Below, piece by piece: positions 24,809 through 34,470 of a stretch of DNA of 64,000 nucleotides (its first letter is position 1; the number at the start of each line of letters is the position of its first letter). Source of the DNA: Bacteroidota bacterium (GTDB lineage: Bacteria; Bacteroidota; Bacteroidia; Cytophagales; Cyclobacteriaceae); the NCBI GenBank assembly GCA_023417785.1, contig JAEZEH010000151.1:16327-80326 (forward strand). Reading direction: 5' to 3'. The position numbers and the translations under genes were made by a program. The notes below the pieces were generated by a model. That model was given only the letters and a program-made list of their open reading frames with translations, was not told where the DNA came from and ran no database searches.

Positions 24809-26332
24809 TCACTCTTCAAACTTGCGCGAATTACTGACAAATGCAACGTGCTTGCTATCGGGAGACCAGCTGGGCACATTGATGGTTCCCTGACCTCCAT
24901 AAAGGTACGCGATAGTTTTCGGCGCCCCTCCAGCCACGGGCATCAGCCGAAGCATAACGCGTTTGAAAGAAGGATGCGAATCCACTGGTATATCTGCCGG
25001 AAAAGAAATGAAGACGATCCATTTTCCGTCTGGCGAGATGTGTGGAAACCAATCGTTGTATTCGTCGAAGGTGAGCTGTTCTTTCGCGGATCCATCCGGT
25101 TTCATACGCCAGAGCTGCATGGTGCCGGACTGGTTCCCGTTGTAATAAATATGCTTTCCATCTGGTGAGTATTCGGGTCCGTCGACGTGGGTTCCTTGTG
25201 TTTTTGTTAATCTGATTTCCGGACCACCATTGATGTTTTTCTTATAGACGTCGTAGCCAGTGCCCTCACGCTGGCCAACATAGACGACTTCCTTGTTGTT
25301 CGGCGCCCACCCATGCCAGTAGGAAGGCGTTTCTTCAGTTACCATCTTCGGCGTTCCGCCAGTGACAGGCAGTACATAAACGGTCGATCCGCCACCGGGA
25401 AACCCGGCGCGATGGTGACTTATGGCAAGCATTTTTCCATCAAATGAGATTCCATGGTCGTTGTTGTTTCGGTCTGCGAAGCCTGTATTGAGTTTCGTCA
25501 GCTCGCCGCCTTCGACAGGAATTGTAAATAACAATCCGTCTTGATTGAAAAGTAGCCGCTTTCCATCGGGCATCCAGTTCGGAGCTTCAAACCGGCCTTT
25601 GGATTCATGAATAACGCGGCGCTTGCCATCAAAAACGTTGATGATCTCCATACGACAACCGATGTAGCCCTGACGGTCCGGGTTGTAGTTTTCAGGAACA
25701 GGTTGATCAATACGCACATTCCATGCTTCACCTTTCTCCAGCTTGTCGGCATTGTGAGAACAAATAAACAAACCTGCAAAGACTTCATCTGGCAGAGTTA
25801 CAGCGTCCGTAGTTCCAATGACCTGCAACGGTTCGCCATCGTGCGCAGCACGCATGATGATGGTTTTTCCCGATCGCTCCAACTGGAGAATTGTGTAGTG
25901 TTTTTTAGGAGCGAACACCTCGTCTTCGGGATCACGCATAAAAGCCCCTTTTAGTACCCGCCATTGAAGTGCAGTAAGACCATCGCCGTGCACTACCGCG
26001 CTGACGTGTGCAGCATCCTCGTCGAGTGAACCACGGATCATCCATCCGATCTTTCGATGCGGATCGAAGCCGTCCCCCAAAAGCCTGGCATTTGCCGTGA
26101 GAATGAAATCACCCTTAATCTTTGTGTGTGCAAATTGAAATTCATCGCGGTTAAACCAGATGTTATATCCGCCACCCTCAAGGTGATATGTCTGACTTTC
26201 TTCCAAATACCGCGTTATCCCCTGGATTTTAGGCTTTCCGATATCCGACGAAGAATTGAAAATTCCACGTGACTGCTGGCAGAACGAGGCGTGCATCAGC
26301 AGGATAAAAGTGATGGAAAAAGTGGCTTTCAT
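24809..26332 (-). CDS. Exported TolB-like propeller protein with N-terminal beta-sandwich
   Basis: A 507-residue exported protein (signal MKATFSITFILLMHASFCQQ). Residues ~40-220 form a concanavalin-like domain resembling DUF1349 (TAL­NA-type FDPHRKIGWMIRGSLDEDA stretch, then GIFICSHNADK-like strands, here LFICSHNADK). Residues ~245-505 are six WD40-like PD40 repeats: APNWMPDGKRLLFNQDG, GISFDGKMLAISHHRAG, GPEYSPDGKHIYYNGN, FPHISPDGKWIVFISF, and PSWSPDSKHVAFVSN. Such proteins often occur in carbohydrate-related exported proteins and bind rather than cleave; no catalytic residues are recognised. It is upstream of the PorE-like gene on the same strand with a 112-bp gap, so co-transcription is possible. 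Substrate unknown. Confidence 0.85.
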   Translation of the reverse strand: MKATFSITFILLMHASFCQQSRGIFNSSSDIGKPKIQGITRYLEESQTYHLEGGGYNIWFNRDEFQFAHTKIKGDFILTANARLLGDGFDPHRKIGWMIRGSLDEDAAHVSAVVHGDGLTALQWRVLKGAFMRDPEDEVFAPKKHYTILQLERSGKTIIMRAAHDGEPLQVIGTTDAVTLPDEVFAGLFICSHNADKLEKGEAWNVRIDQPVPENYNPDRQGYIGCRMEIINVFDGKRRVIHESKGRFEAPNWMPDGKRLLFNQDGLLFTIPVEGGELTKLNTGFADRNNNDHGISFDGKMLAISHHRAGFPGGGSTVYVLPVTGGTPKMVTEETPSYWHGWAPNNKEVVYVGQREGTGYDVYKKNINGGPEIRLTKTQGTHVDGPEYSPDGKHIYYNGNQSGTMQLWRMKPDGSAKEQLTFDEYNDWFPHISPDGKWIVFISFPADIPVDSHPSFKRVMLRLMPVAGGAPKTIAYLYGGQGTINVPSWSPDSKHVAFVSNSRKFEE

Positions 26333-26539
26333 GAGGGATTGGTTTGGAATACGATGTTAGTTGATTGTGTCACCAAATCAGCCACCGCTAGTGTAAATCA
26401 TGCAGCCAGCCAACGTGTCAACAGGCTATCGTTACGCGTCATTAAGCGGTATAAACTGACTGTCCCTGTTGTGTTTTCCCAATGATCATCATTTGAAGTT
26501 CATTCGTCTGAATTCCTGCCATTCAACGGGACGCAATTG

Positions 26540-26558
26540 CTATCTTTCGGCAAGATAG
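26540..26558 (+). promoter_or_regulatory. Inverted repeat immediately before the TonB-receptor start
   Basis: CTATCTT (26540-26546) pairs perfectly with AAGATAG (26552-26558) around loop tcggc; the ATG begins at 26560. The left arm also contains TATCTTTC, one base off the Bacteroidota -7 consensus TAnnTTTG. It could be a promoter with an almost leaderless transcript or an RNA hairpin limiting translation. Confidence 0.45.
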
Positions 26559-26559
26559 T

Positions 26560-28839
26560 ATGAGGCGGCACCTGATTTCGTTTTTTGTTTTGCTTTTTGG
26601 GATTAACAGCCATGCACAGGTGCTGATGACAGGAATGGTGAATGACGATACGGGCGAGCAATTGCCATTGGCTCATGTGATCGTGCTTCCTGACTCCGCT
26701 ACAACTACCACTGATAGTGATGGCGGGTACAAGGTCCGGGTCCCTCCCGGAAAGAAAACGATTCTAGTGTCATTTGTAGGCTACGCAGCGTTCAGGCTTT
26801 CTTTTGAGCTTCGGAAGGACACGGTCGTTAATGTCACTTTACGAGGAAAATCCAGCCAGTTAGATGAAATTGTCATTTCCGGCGAAAGAAATTATCAGGA
26901 GGAGAATTTTGATGCAAACCGTACAAGTACCTATGTACTAACCCAGGATGACATCAACGCAATTCCCGTTCTGGGCGGAGAGGCGGATGTAATTAAAACC
27001 CTGCAACTCCTGCCGGGAACACTTAAAGGTGTTGAGGGCACGTCCGATTTGTTCGTACGCGGTGGGGCGGCGGACCAGAATCTTGTGTTGCTCGATGGCG
27101 CGCCCGTGTATAATACATCCCATTTGTTTGGCTTTCTTTCCGTCTTCAATCCCGATGTTCTTGAAAAGGTTGAGGCCATCAATGGTGGCTTTCCCGCCCA
27201 TTTTGGTGGCCGGCTATCATCTATTCTTGATGTCCGGTCGCGGTCAAACCTCGCGTCTCAAACGCGGCTTTCGGGAGACATTGGTCTGATAGCGTCCCGG
27301 CTGTTTATTGAGCAGCCTGTTGTGAAGGACAAGGCGAGTTTCTGGATTGCTGCAAGGAGAACGTATATTGACCGGGTTGTGAAGGCTGTCGGAGAAGAAC
27401 TTCCTTATTTTTTCTATGATTTGAATGCGAAAATCATCCTGAAACCCTCCCATAAAGATCATATAGAGATCAGCTATTATGGTGGAGAAGACATACTGGA
27501 TTGGTTTCGTGATCGAAATAACGATGGCGATGGCCTTCTTACCACATTCAAGTCAGGCAACACCACTCAAGCGCTGAAGTGGACGCGATACGGTTCTGGA
27601 AACTGGAGTTCCGACCTCTCGATTTTTCGCACAACCTATAAGTACGACATCCGAAATTCGTTCGAGGAAAATCAACTTGTTGCACTTTCCGACATTGAAG
27701 ACTATGGGGGAAGATTCTCGGTCACACGCGATTCGCTTCCGGGAAACGGTACCTTTAAGGCGGGTATCGATTGGATCCGTCACGAAGTAAGTCCCAACGT
27801 AGTTAATACTGCAGGATCTGTCTCCGAATGGTTCAAGTCCAGTTTATCCGATGGCAGAACTGCCCAGGAAGCTGCAGCTTATGGTGAGTATGAATGGTCA
27901 GCGGCACGCGGACTTCGAATCAACGCAGGCGTTCGTGTTTCGGCGGGTGTCGTCGCAAGGAAAACGTACACCTTTCCTGAACCAAGGCTTTCGCTCCGCT
28001 ATGAGATTTCTGAAGACGACGCGTTCAAGCTAAGTTATTCGCGGATGGCTCAGTATGTGCACCGGATCTCGAATTCAGCAGTCACCTCCCCGACTGACAT
28101 ATGGTATCCTGTAACGGATAGTATTGTTCCGCAATCATCGCATCAGGTAGCGTTTGCGTTCCAGAAGCGACTTTCCAGAAGTGGATTATATCTGAGCAGT
28201 GAAATATATTACAAGACCATGGCGGATCTTATCGGCTATGAAGAAGGGACTAATCTTTTTCTGAATTCCGACTTTGAGTCAAGTCTCATTCAGGGTCAGG
28301 GCCGGGCCTACGGCTTCGAATTGCTGATCCGGAAAGATATTGGAAAACTAACGGGATGGCTAAGCTACACCCTGTCGTGGTCGTGGCGCCAGTTTGATGA
28401 TATTAGTAATGGCGAATGGTTTCCGGCGAGATATGACCGGAGACATAATGGTGCCGTTGTATTCCAGTACGCATTCAGCAGGAGGTGGTCAGCCTCGGCC
28501 GTATGGGAGTATATTTCGGGCTCCCGGTTTACACCGGTGATTGGACAGTATGCACTCCTCGCACCTTCCCTCAGTGGAGTGGATCTTATCCCCGTCTATT
28601 CCAGAATCAATCAGGCGAAACTTTCCGATACCCACCGACTCGATGTGGGTCTCAAGTTTCGGGCAAAACCCGCTAAGAGATTTCAGTGGCATTGGTTCGC
28701 AGGGGTTTATAATGTCTACAACCGGGCCAATCCGGTCGGGATCAACATCAAGCAGGACGAGACAGATGGATCACTTTCTTATCAACAACCCGGCTTGTTC
28801 GGCTTGCTGCCTTTTATCAGTTACGGTTTCAAGATCTAG
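26560..28839 (+). CDS. TonB-dependent outer-membrane receptor with carboxypeptidase-regulatory domain
   Basis: A 759-residue outer-membrane transporter. Signal peptide (MRRHLISFFVLLFGINSHA), then a carboxypeptidase-D regulatory-like domain (~20-100, TDSDGGYKVRVPPGKKTILVSFVGY), a plug (~115-230, containing LPGTLKGVEGTSDLFVRGG and DGAPVYNTSHLFG) and a 22-strand barrel to the C terminus (PGLFGLLPFISYGFKI). It is driven by TonB and ExbBD to import a large substrate such as an iron complex, glycan or peptide. It lacks the N-terminal secretin/TonB short domain used for sigma/anti-sigma signalling. The partner is the DUF4249 lipoprotein starting 3 bp after its stop, a recurrent Bacteroidota pair unlike SusCD. 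Substrate is unknown. Confidence 0.94.
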   Translation: MRRHLISFFVLLFGINSHAQVLMTGMVNDDTGEQLPLAHVIVLPDSATTTTDSDGGYKVRVPPGKKTILVSFVGYAAFRLSFELRKDTVVNVTLRGKSSQLDEIVISGERNYQEENFDANRTSTYVLTQDDINAIPVLGGEADVIKTLQLLPGTLKGVEGTSDLFVRGGAADQNLVLLDGAPVYNTSHLFGFLSVFNPDVLEKVEAINGGFPAHFGGRLSSILDVRSRSNLASQTRLSGDIGLIASRLFIEQPVVKDKASFWIAARRTYIDRVVKAVGEELPYFFYDLNAKIILKPSHKDHIEISYYGGEDILDWFRDRNNDGDGLLTTFKSGNTTQALKWTRYGSGNWSSDLSIFRTTYKYDIRNSFEENQLVALSDIEDYGGRFSVTRDSLPGNGTFKAGIDWIRHEVSPNVVNTAGSVSEWFKSSLSDGRTAQEAAAYGEYEWSAARGLRINAGVRVSAGVVARKTYTFPEPRLSLRYEISEDDAFKLSYSRMAQYVHRISNSAVTSPTDIWYPVTDSIVPQSSHQVAFAFQKRLSRSGLYLSSEIYYKTMADLIGYEEGTNLFLNSDFESSLIQGQGRAYGFELLIRKDIGKLTGWLSYTLSWSWRQFDDISNGEWFPARYDRRHNGAVVFQYAFSRRWSASAVWEYISGSRFTPVIGQYALLAPSLSGVDLIPVYSRINQAKLSDTHRLDVGLKFRAKPAKRFQWHWFAGVYNVYNRANPVGINIKQDETDGSLSYQQPGLFGLLPFISYGFKI

Positions 28840-28841
28840 CT

Positions 28842-29711
28842 ATGGATAACTACCAACCGAATACTATACGAAAGATGATTGCGGGATGGGTTGTTTGTGC
28901 CGTGCTGATCCTGGGTGCATGCATTCCGGAGCCCTTGGAGGTGTCGGGCATTCCGAAAGTCAAACCAGAAATTGTAGTGTCGTCACAGATAATTGCCGAT
29001 CACTCGCTGGTCGTGTTTCTCACCAAAACATTCGGCGCCCTCGAAGCCAGCAATGAAAGCGATCCCGAAAGCGTTTTAAATCAGATTGCAGTAAATGATG
29101 CAGTAGTGACCGTTGAGCATAACGGCGCGATTGACACCCTCATTCGAATTGATACCGGCGCATATGGGGGAATAAATTTTACTTTCAGGGAAGGGGAGTT
29201 GTATACATTGCGTGTCGAAAGCCCGTCACTGGGGACCGTCACGGCAACCACAGAAGTAAAGCCGCAAATTTTGTTTGAGGAAGTGACTGGTGAGCTATAC
29301 TACGATGGGTTCGATGATACACTGGCGCAGGTTTCTTACGCTTTCAATGATCCGTCGGAGAAAAATTGGTATATGATTAACGTTCTCGAAGTTGATCACG
29401 CCGAGTTAGAGAACAACCTTTTGAATCCACGCGATTTTTCACGATTGCTTAATGACGAGGAGTTTAACGGCAAGCATTATAGTGAGGTATTCAGGATATT
29501 CCCGCGTGAATTCAGCCGGGGGGACACCATTGCCGTCTATCTTTCGAACATCAGCGAAGACTACTACAACTACATGGAAAAACGACTCGGAAACCGGTTC
29601 GGAATTTTTGAATTTGTAAGCGAACCGGTGAATTACCGTACGAACGTAATTGGGGGCCGCGGGTTTTTTAACTTGTATTCTCCAGACATAAAGTTCCTGG
29701 TCCTGGAATAA
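28842..29711 (+). CDS. DUF4249-domain lipoprotein, partner of the TonB receptor
   Basis: A 289-residue lipoprotein. The lipobox is LILGAC with Cys27 in the long form; a start at Met12 (28875) would give a shorter, equally good signal. The body matches DUF4249: after KPEIVVSSQIIADHSLVVFLTKTF it shows the repeated beta-rich pattern of Ig-like strands, then GGINFTFREGELYTLRVES and a long C-terminal region ending FFNLYSPDIKFLVLE. DUF4249 genes in Bacteroidota are commonly found directly after TonB receptor genes, as here, and the product is thought to lie at the outer membrane. It probably works with the receptor like a SusD-type lid, but this is inference. A hairpin follows at once. Confidence 0.87.
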   Translation: MDNYQPNTIRKMIAGWVVCAVLILGACIPEPLEVSGIPKVKPEIVVSSQIIADHSLVVFLTKTFGALEASNESDPESVLNQIAVNDAVVTVEHNGAIDTLIRIDTGAYGGINFTFREGELYTLRVESPSLGTVTATTEVKPQILFEEVTGELYYDGFDDTLAQVSYAFNDPSEKNWYMINVLEVDHAELENNLLNPRDFSRLLNDEEFNGKHYSEVFRIFPREFSRGDTIAVYLSNISEDYYNYMEKRLGNRFGIFEFVSEPVNYRTNVIGGRGFFNLYSPDIKFLVLE

Positions 29712-29738
29712 GAAAGGCCAGTCTGAGACCGGCCTTTC
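29712..29738. terminator. Hairpin after the TonB/DUF4249 operon, likely shared terminator
   Basis: gaaaggcc..gt (29712-29722) pairs with ac..ggcctttc with one A-C mismatch, loop about five bases. It starts one base after the DUF4249 stop. Both strands have weak T content (ctttcac; ctttcttattcc). The AsmA gene converges from the right, so it may stop transcription both ways. Confidence 0.6.
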
Positions 29739-29870
29739 ACATAGTGGAGATTGGTTTTTGTTCAACTTCCGCGGTAATCCCAAAAACATTGCGGAAGGTA
29801 AACGTTGATCCGGTATACGTCGGTGAGGTAATCTCCGCTCACGTTTAAGCGAAGTTTACACCCGGTCAGT

Positions 29871-32822
29871 TTACTTTTTCTTCTTCAAAAGACCTTTGAT
29901 GGCATCCTTCGCCGCGTCAAGCTGTTGGGTTTGATTAGTCGTTTTCGTGGTATCTGTTTGTGTTGAATCTGATTTGCCCAGAATTCGACCCACCACTTTC
30001 TCGGCATCGGTTCCCTTAACAGCTTCCTGAATGGCTTTTGTGCCTTCTTCCTTTGCGGCCTCTTTAACGGCTTCCTTTACCTGTTCTTTTTGCTCGGTGG
30101 ATATAAGTTTGAAGTTCGGATCATTCACTGCGCCGGTAATGCCAATATTTAGCGGAATATTCGAGTTTGGATCACTTTTCCCGCCGGCGTATTGTGCCAC
30201 AAGGCTATTGAACTGGGTTCCGAGTTTACCTGCAGGCACATCCATTTTCAAAGCATAGTCGATCGAACCATCAAGGCTGGTATTACCCGTTACGGTGGTT
30301 TTGTAACTACCCACTTTCACATCGAAGGGCTTAACGCTAAGTTTGCCACCACTTATCTCTGCCGACATCAATACGTCTTTCAAGGTCACTTCGTTGGTGT
30401 CGTCTAATTTGGTAAGAGAGGTTATGCCTGAAACCAGCTTCGATTCCTTCAACGCTGCCTGCGCTATTTTGATTAATCCCGAGCCGTTAACGGTGCCAAG
30501 ATTCGGCATCATGTTCTGAAGGAGTTCGCCGGATACTTTGAAGTCTGTCGAGAAATTGCCGTTAACTAATCCAGCAACTGGTGCGTAGGTCTGGACAAGG
30601 GAACTGGCATTCGCGGCTTGTTGTATGGAAACATTTTCGATGTTTAATCCCAGGTCATACTTTGGATGATTGATATCCCTCGTGTCGTAGGTTCCATTCA
30701 CAACGAACCGACCTCCGAGCATAGTAAAACGCAATCCGCTCAGGTTTGCGATACCATTTCGAACGATAACGTCTCCGTTCGCATTGGTGATGTTGAAGTC
30801 CATCATCTGTACACGCTTGACATCTGATTTCAGAACAAAATCGATGTTCGCCGGAATCGGAATAATACCATAGGACGTTGTATCGGCGGGTGTCGCTTCT
30901 TCCGAATCGGTCATGAATTCATTGAGATCAAGCAGATTTGAATTGAAGTTTACTACGCCCTTGATCGTTTCTTTGCCAAAAAGGTACCCGATGTAATTGT
31001 TGATCGAACCATTAACGGTGAAGTCACTTCTGCCCACAGTTCCTTTTACATCTTTTATGTCTATTTTTTTCGGATCAAAGATCATCGATGCCTGAGACAG
31101 GGCAACTTCAGGGAGATCAGCGGTTACGTACTTGAAGTTAGTCAGCGACGCGCTTCCTGATGTTGGCAAACGCTCATATCGTTCGGCTTCCAGATCTGAA
31201 TACTTCCCTTTGGTTTGCAGGTCGGCCTTTACTTTTCCGGCCAGCGACATGCCTTCAACAGGGAATATTTTCGTTATTTTTTCGAGGTCGATTCCACCGT
31301 TAGCTTTCAGATCCCAGGTATAATCGTCGAGGTTCTGCAACACCAGATCAGCACGAAACTTCTCATTATCCATCGTCATGCTGAAATCGTTCACATGTAT
31401 AACAGTCTCGGCCATTCTACCGGAGCTGTTCTTGATATCGGAAGTGAATCGAAGATCCTCCATTGGTATGGGGAAGTCCGCTGATTTCACATAACCATTC
31501 GACAGCGCCATAGCTGCATCAATCGCCGGAATAGTTTTCTTGAGGCTGTCATATACTCCTTTGGCCTTTAGATTCACACTGTAGTTACCTTTCATGATCA
31601 GTCCTTCCATGGGAAACATTTGACTCAGCTCTGCCAGATTAAGTTTGGCGTCGATGGCTGCATCTATGTTCGTGGGATAAATCCGTGTGACCAATGCGCG
31701 GGCATTAACAGGGTTGTTCCCGAAGTCCATGTGGAGTTTCTTCAGGTCGATAACGGTATTGTCAATATTTCCGTCCTTGTTATCCACAAGGAGATCCATA
31801 TTTATGTTGCTGACCGCCGTTGGCAGGTCAGGGTATTTGAACATCGCATTGTCGACTTTCAGATTGAGGTTAAACGCCGGCATCTGATTATCACTGTACG
31901 TGCCCTTGACGAAACCGTTGAAGACGAGTTCCCCTTCGGTTTTGATCTTCTCAAAGTCCTTTGTATACATTCCCGGAACCAGCGACAGAAGGCTCTTGAA
32001 ACTGTTTTCGGGGCTCTGGAATGTAAGGGCCATACCGAAATCATTTTCGTTCATCTTTAACCAGCCGTCGAAGCTCATCCCGAAATCGTTCACCTTGAGG
32101 TTGTTTTCTTTGAAGGTGTATTTCGAGTAGTCTTCACTGATGCTGATAACAGCGTCGATTTCAGCCCGTTTATTGGTCAGGTATTCCGTCCCGTCAAACG
32201 AGGTTGTTACCGAATCCGCAAGGGTTTGGGTTGTGAGATCAAACACATCCTGAGTGAAGTCTCCACTTCCAGTGTGGTTGAGTCCCTTGATTGTCAAATT
32301 ATATGGAAGTGTTTGATCGTCATAGGTCAGATCACCATCGACGATTTCCCAGTGGTCTATTCCGAATGAAAAATCTTCGCTTTCAGTAGTTGTAGTCGTA
32401 TCTGCAGAAGGGATAGCAATGTCGTAGTTGGCCTGCCCATCTTTATTCACCTTGACATTTATCACTGGCCGTATTAGTGAAATTCCTTTAACACGCATCT
32501 GGTCGCCGAAAAGAATATCGAACAGATTCACCTCAACTTCGAAACGCTCGGTAGCGAAAAGAACCTCACCTGCAAAGGGCTCGCGATTTACAACGCCGAG
32601 ATCCTCCATCGATGCAGTAATATTCGGGAAGTTTCTGAAGACGCTTAGATCAAATTGATCAGCTTCAAAAATTACATCTGCGTTGACCGACTTCGCGAGT
32701 TCTTTATCAATCGCGGCTTTGATGTCATCCTTAAAAAGTGGCGGTAAGATTATTCCTGCCAGCAGGAACAATACAATTAAACCGGCAAAAACAATAAGTA
32801 TCCACTTAAGTACTTTTTTCAT
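29871..32822 (-). CDS. AsmA-like family protein
   Basis: A 983-residue protein with an N-terminal inner-membrane anchor (MKKVLKWILIVFAGLIVLFLL, TM ~5-28) and a long beta-rich periplasmic body. The domain just after the anchor (DIKAAIDKELAKSVNADVIFEADQFDLSVFRNFPNITASMEDLGV) is the AsmA N-terminal signature. The C-terminal AsmA-like segment around residues 600-880 ends in a charged Lys/Gln tail (AAKDAIKGLLKKKK). AsmA-like proteins, related to the Vps13/TamB bridge group, are thought to move phospholipids across the periplasm. This version is about one and a half times E. coli AsmA and near YhdP/TamB scale. It is monocistronic, with a candidate promoter just upstream. Confidence 0.88.
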   Translation of the reverse strand: MKKVLKWILIVFAGLIVLFLLAGIILPPLFKDDIKAAIDKELAKSVNADVIFEADQFDLSVFRNFPNITASMEDLGVVNREPFAGEVLFATERFEVEVNLFDILFGDQMRVKGISLIRPVINVKVNKDGQANYDIAIPSADTTTTTESEDFSFGIDHWEIVDGDLTYDDQTLPYNLTIKGLNHTGSGDFTQDVFDLTTQTLADSVTTSFDGTEYLTNKRAEIDAVISISEDYSKYTFKENNLKVNDFGMSFDGWLKMNENDFGMALTFQSPENSFKSLLSLVPGMYTKDFEKIKTEGELVFNGFVKGTYSDNQMPAFNLNLKVDNAMFKYPDLPTAVSNINMDLLVDNKDGNIDNTVIDLKKLHMDFGNNPVNARALVTRIYPTNIDAAIDAKLNLAELSQMFPMEGLIMKGNYSVNLKAKGVYDSLKKTIPAIDAAMALSNGYVKSADFPIPMEDLRFTSDIKNSSGRMAETVIHVNDFSMTMDNEKFRADLVLQNLDDYTWDLKANGGIDLEKITKIFPVEGMSLAGKVKADLQTKGKYSDLEAERYERLPTSGSASLTNFKYVTADLPEVALSQASMIFDPKKIDIKDVKGTVGRSDFTVNGSINNYIGYLFGKETIKGVVNFNSNLLDLNEFMTDSEEATPADTTSYGIIPIPANIDFVLKSDVKRVQMMDFNITNANGDVIVRNGIANLSGLRFTMLGGRFVVNGTYDTRDINHPKYDLGLNIENVSIQQAANASSLVQTYAPVAGLVNGNFSTDFKVSGELLQNMMPNLGTVNGSGLIKIAQAALKESKLVSGITSLTKLDDTNEVTLKDVLMSAEISGGKLSVKPFDVKVGSYKTTVTGNTSLDGSIDYALKMDVPAGKLGTQFNSLVAQYAGGKSDPNSNIPLNIGITGAVNDPNFKLISTEQKEQVKEAVKEAAKEEGTKAIQEAVKGTDAEKVVGRILGKSDSTQTDTTKTTNQTQQLDAAKDAIKGLLKKKK

Positions 32823-32847
32823 ATGCTTTATTAAACTGAAAATCTCA

Positions 32848-32881
32848 CAAAATTATTCTCCCAAATTAACAACCGGGCCAA
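32848..32881 (-). promoter_or_regulatory. Candidate promoter of the AsmA-like gene
   Basis: Read on the minus strand, TAATTTTG matches the Bacteroidota -7 consensus TAnnTTTG exactly at 32848-32855. A TTG lies 23 bp upstream. The implied start site is about 20 bp before the coding start. Spacing is at the long end of the allowed range. Confidence 0.4.
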
Positions 32882-32927
32882 CATCTTTTTTTGGAGTTTG
32901 TCACGGTATGTTACATCCGAAGTTCTT

Positions 32928-34364
32928 TCAAAACAACTTCAAAAACCAGTCCATTAGTCTGCGGGTACGTGCGGTGTACGGCGGATAGAACAATTTCACA
33001 GAAGTTATTCCCCGCTTCTGAATGAGTACCGGTTTCTCGTGCGAAAACGCAAGGAAGCCATGGTATCCATGCGCCTTACCCATTCCGCTTGTATTCACAC
33101 CTCCGAACGGGAGGCCTTCATGGAGGAAATGGATGGCGCAGTCACGAATACATACTCCACCTGACGAAGTTTCAGCGAGCACCTTTTTGATAACCTTTTT
33201 ATTGCGTATAAAGAGGTAAAGTGCTAATGGCTTCGGGCGGCGATTGATAAAATCAATTACAGCCTCAGCGGTTGTATAGGAAACTACTGGTAAAATCGGC
33301 CCGAAAATTTCCTCCTGCAGTACCCGGGCCTCCTCAGGAACTTTTGAAACAATTATCGGATGAAAATAATTTTGATCCGTTGAAGTTTCTCCCGAAGTAT
33401 GCACGGTAGCACCACGGTCGATCGCGTCCTGCAATACGCCAACAAGACGCTTATGATGTCGGTCGTTAACGATCCTGCAATAATCTGCAGATGCTGCAAT
33501 TTTGCCAGTCTTTCCCCCGAAGTGTTTTAGTAATTTTTCCGATAAGGCGTTTATCAGTTCAGCTTGAACGGATTCATGGGCCAATATGTAATCAGGAGCA
33601 ATACACGTTTGGCCGTTGTTAACAAATTTAGCGACGACAATCCGTTCGGCAGCTTCGTCGATGTTCACACCAGCGCCCACAACGCAAGGCGATTTTCCGC
33701 CGAGTTCAAGGGTAACGGAGGTCAGGTTTTCCGCTGCGGCCTTCATCACAATCTTACCCACTTCGGGGCTCCCGGTAAAAAAGATATGATCAAATGGTAA
33801 GCGGAGCAGCGCTTGAGATGCATCGATACCGCCCTCCACGACGGCAACTTCGTCGGGAGGATATAGTTCGCCGACCATCTCACTGATTAGCCGCGATACA
33901 TGTACAGTTACTTCCGACGGTTTTAAGATCACCGTATTCCCCGCCGCAAGGGCTGAGACCAACGGACCGGCCGCAAGCGCGAACGGGTAATTCCACGGCG
34001 CGATAATGAGGCATACACCTTTCGGTTCGTAGTGAATAGAGGAACGCGTACCCAGCATGGTCAGCGGGGCGTCAACTTTTTTCGGTGCCGTCCATTGATC
34101 GAGCGATTTCAGGGCAAGCTTGATCTCACTCAGTACGTGAAAAATCTCGATGGCATCTACTTCGGCCGCGGGCTTTCTGAAGTCGCTGAAGGCTGCGTCG
34201 TGTATTCGCGAGCGGTTTTGCTTTATCCATAAGCGGAGCTTTTGCAGACGTTCCTTTCTGAGCATAATGCTCTCTGCGCGGAGTTGCAGCGACCGCGCGC
34301 GCTGTCGGAGAAACAGCGGTTCAATGCGTTTTTGTTCGGTCAATAGTTCGTCGCCTTCAGTCAT
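32928..34364 (-). CDS. Aldehyde dehydrogenase (class 3-like, short C-terminal form)
   Basis: A 478-residue NAD(P)-dependent aldehyde dehydrogenase. Numbered from the longer form, key residues are Asn131 in IIAPWNYPF, Glu226 in LELGGKSP, and the nucleophile Cys260 in NNGQTCIAPDY. Near the end are HEGLPFGGVNTSGMG and the HGYHGFLAFSHEKPV stretch typical of class 3 ALDHs such as YwdH and fatty-aldehyde dehydrogenases. It oxidises an aldehyde, probably aliphatic or aromatic, to the acid. The start at 34364 is the first ATG; the frame to 34382 begins with TTG. The gene is alone, leftward, 106 bp upstream of the AsmA-like gene. Its substrate cannot be stated. Confidence 0.92.
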   Translation of the reverse strand: MTEGDELLTEQKRIEPLFLRQRARSLQLRAESIMLRKERLQKLRLWIKQNRSRIHDAAFSDFRKPAAEVDAIEIFHVLSEIKLALKSLDQWTAPKKVDAPLTMLGTRSSIHYEPKGVCLIIAPWNYPFALAAGPLVSALAAGNTVILKPSEVTVHVSRLISEMVGELYPPDEVAVVEGGIDASQALLRLPFDHIFFTGSPEVGKIVMKAAAENLTSVTLELGGKSPCVVGAGVNIDEAAERIVVAKFVNNGQTCIAPDYILAHESVQAELINALSEKLLKHFGGKTGKIAASADYCRIVNDRHHKRLVGVLQDAIDRGATVHTSGETSTDQNYFHPIIVSKVPEEARVLQEEIFGPILPVVSYTTAEAVIDFINRRPKPLALYLFIRNKKVIKKVLAETSSGGVCIRDCAIHFLHEGLPFGGVNTSGMGKAHGYHGFLAFSHEKPVLIQKRGITSVKLFYPPYTARTRRLMDWFLKLF

Positions 34365-34470
34365 CACAAGTAAAGATTGCAAAACTTAACATACATTCCT
34401 GTGAAACATCCTTGTTTCCATGGCCATGCGCTGGTAAATTAATACCGGAATTATCATAAACACTGGGTGC

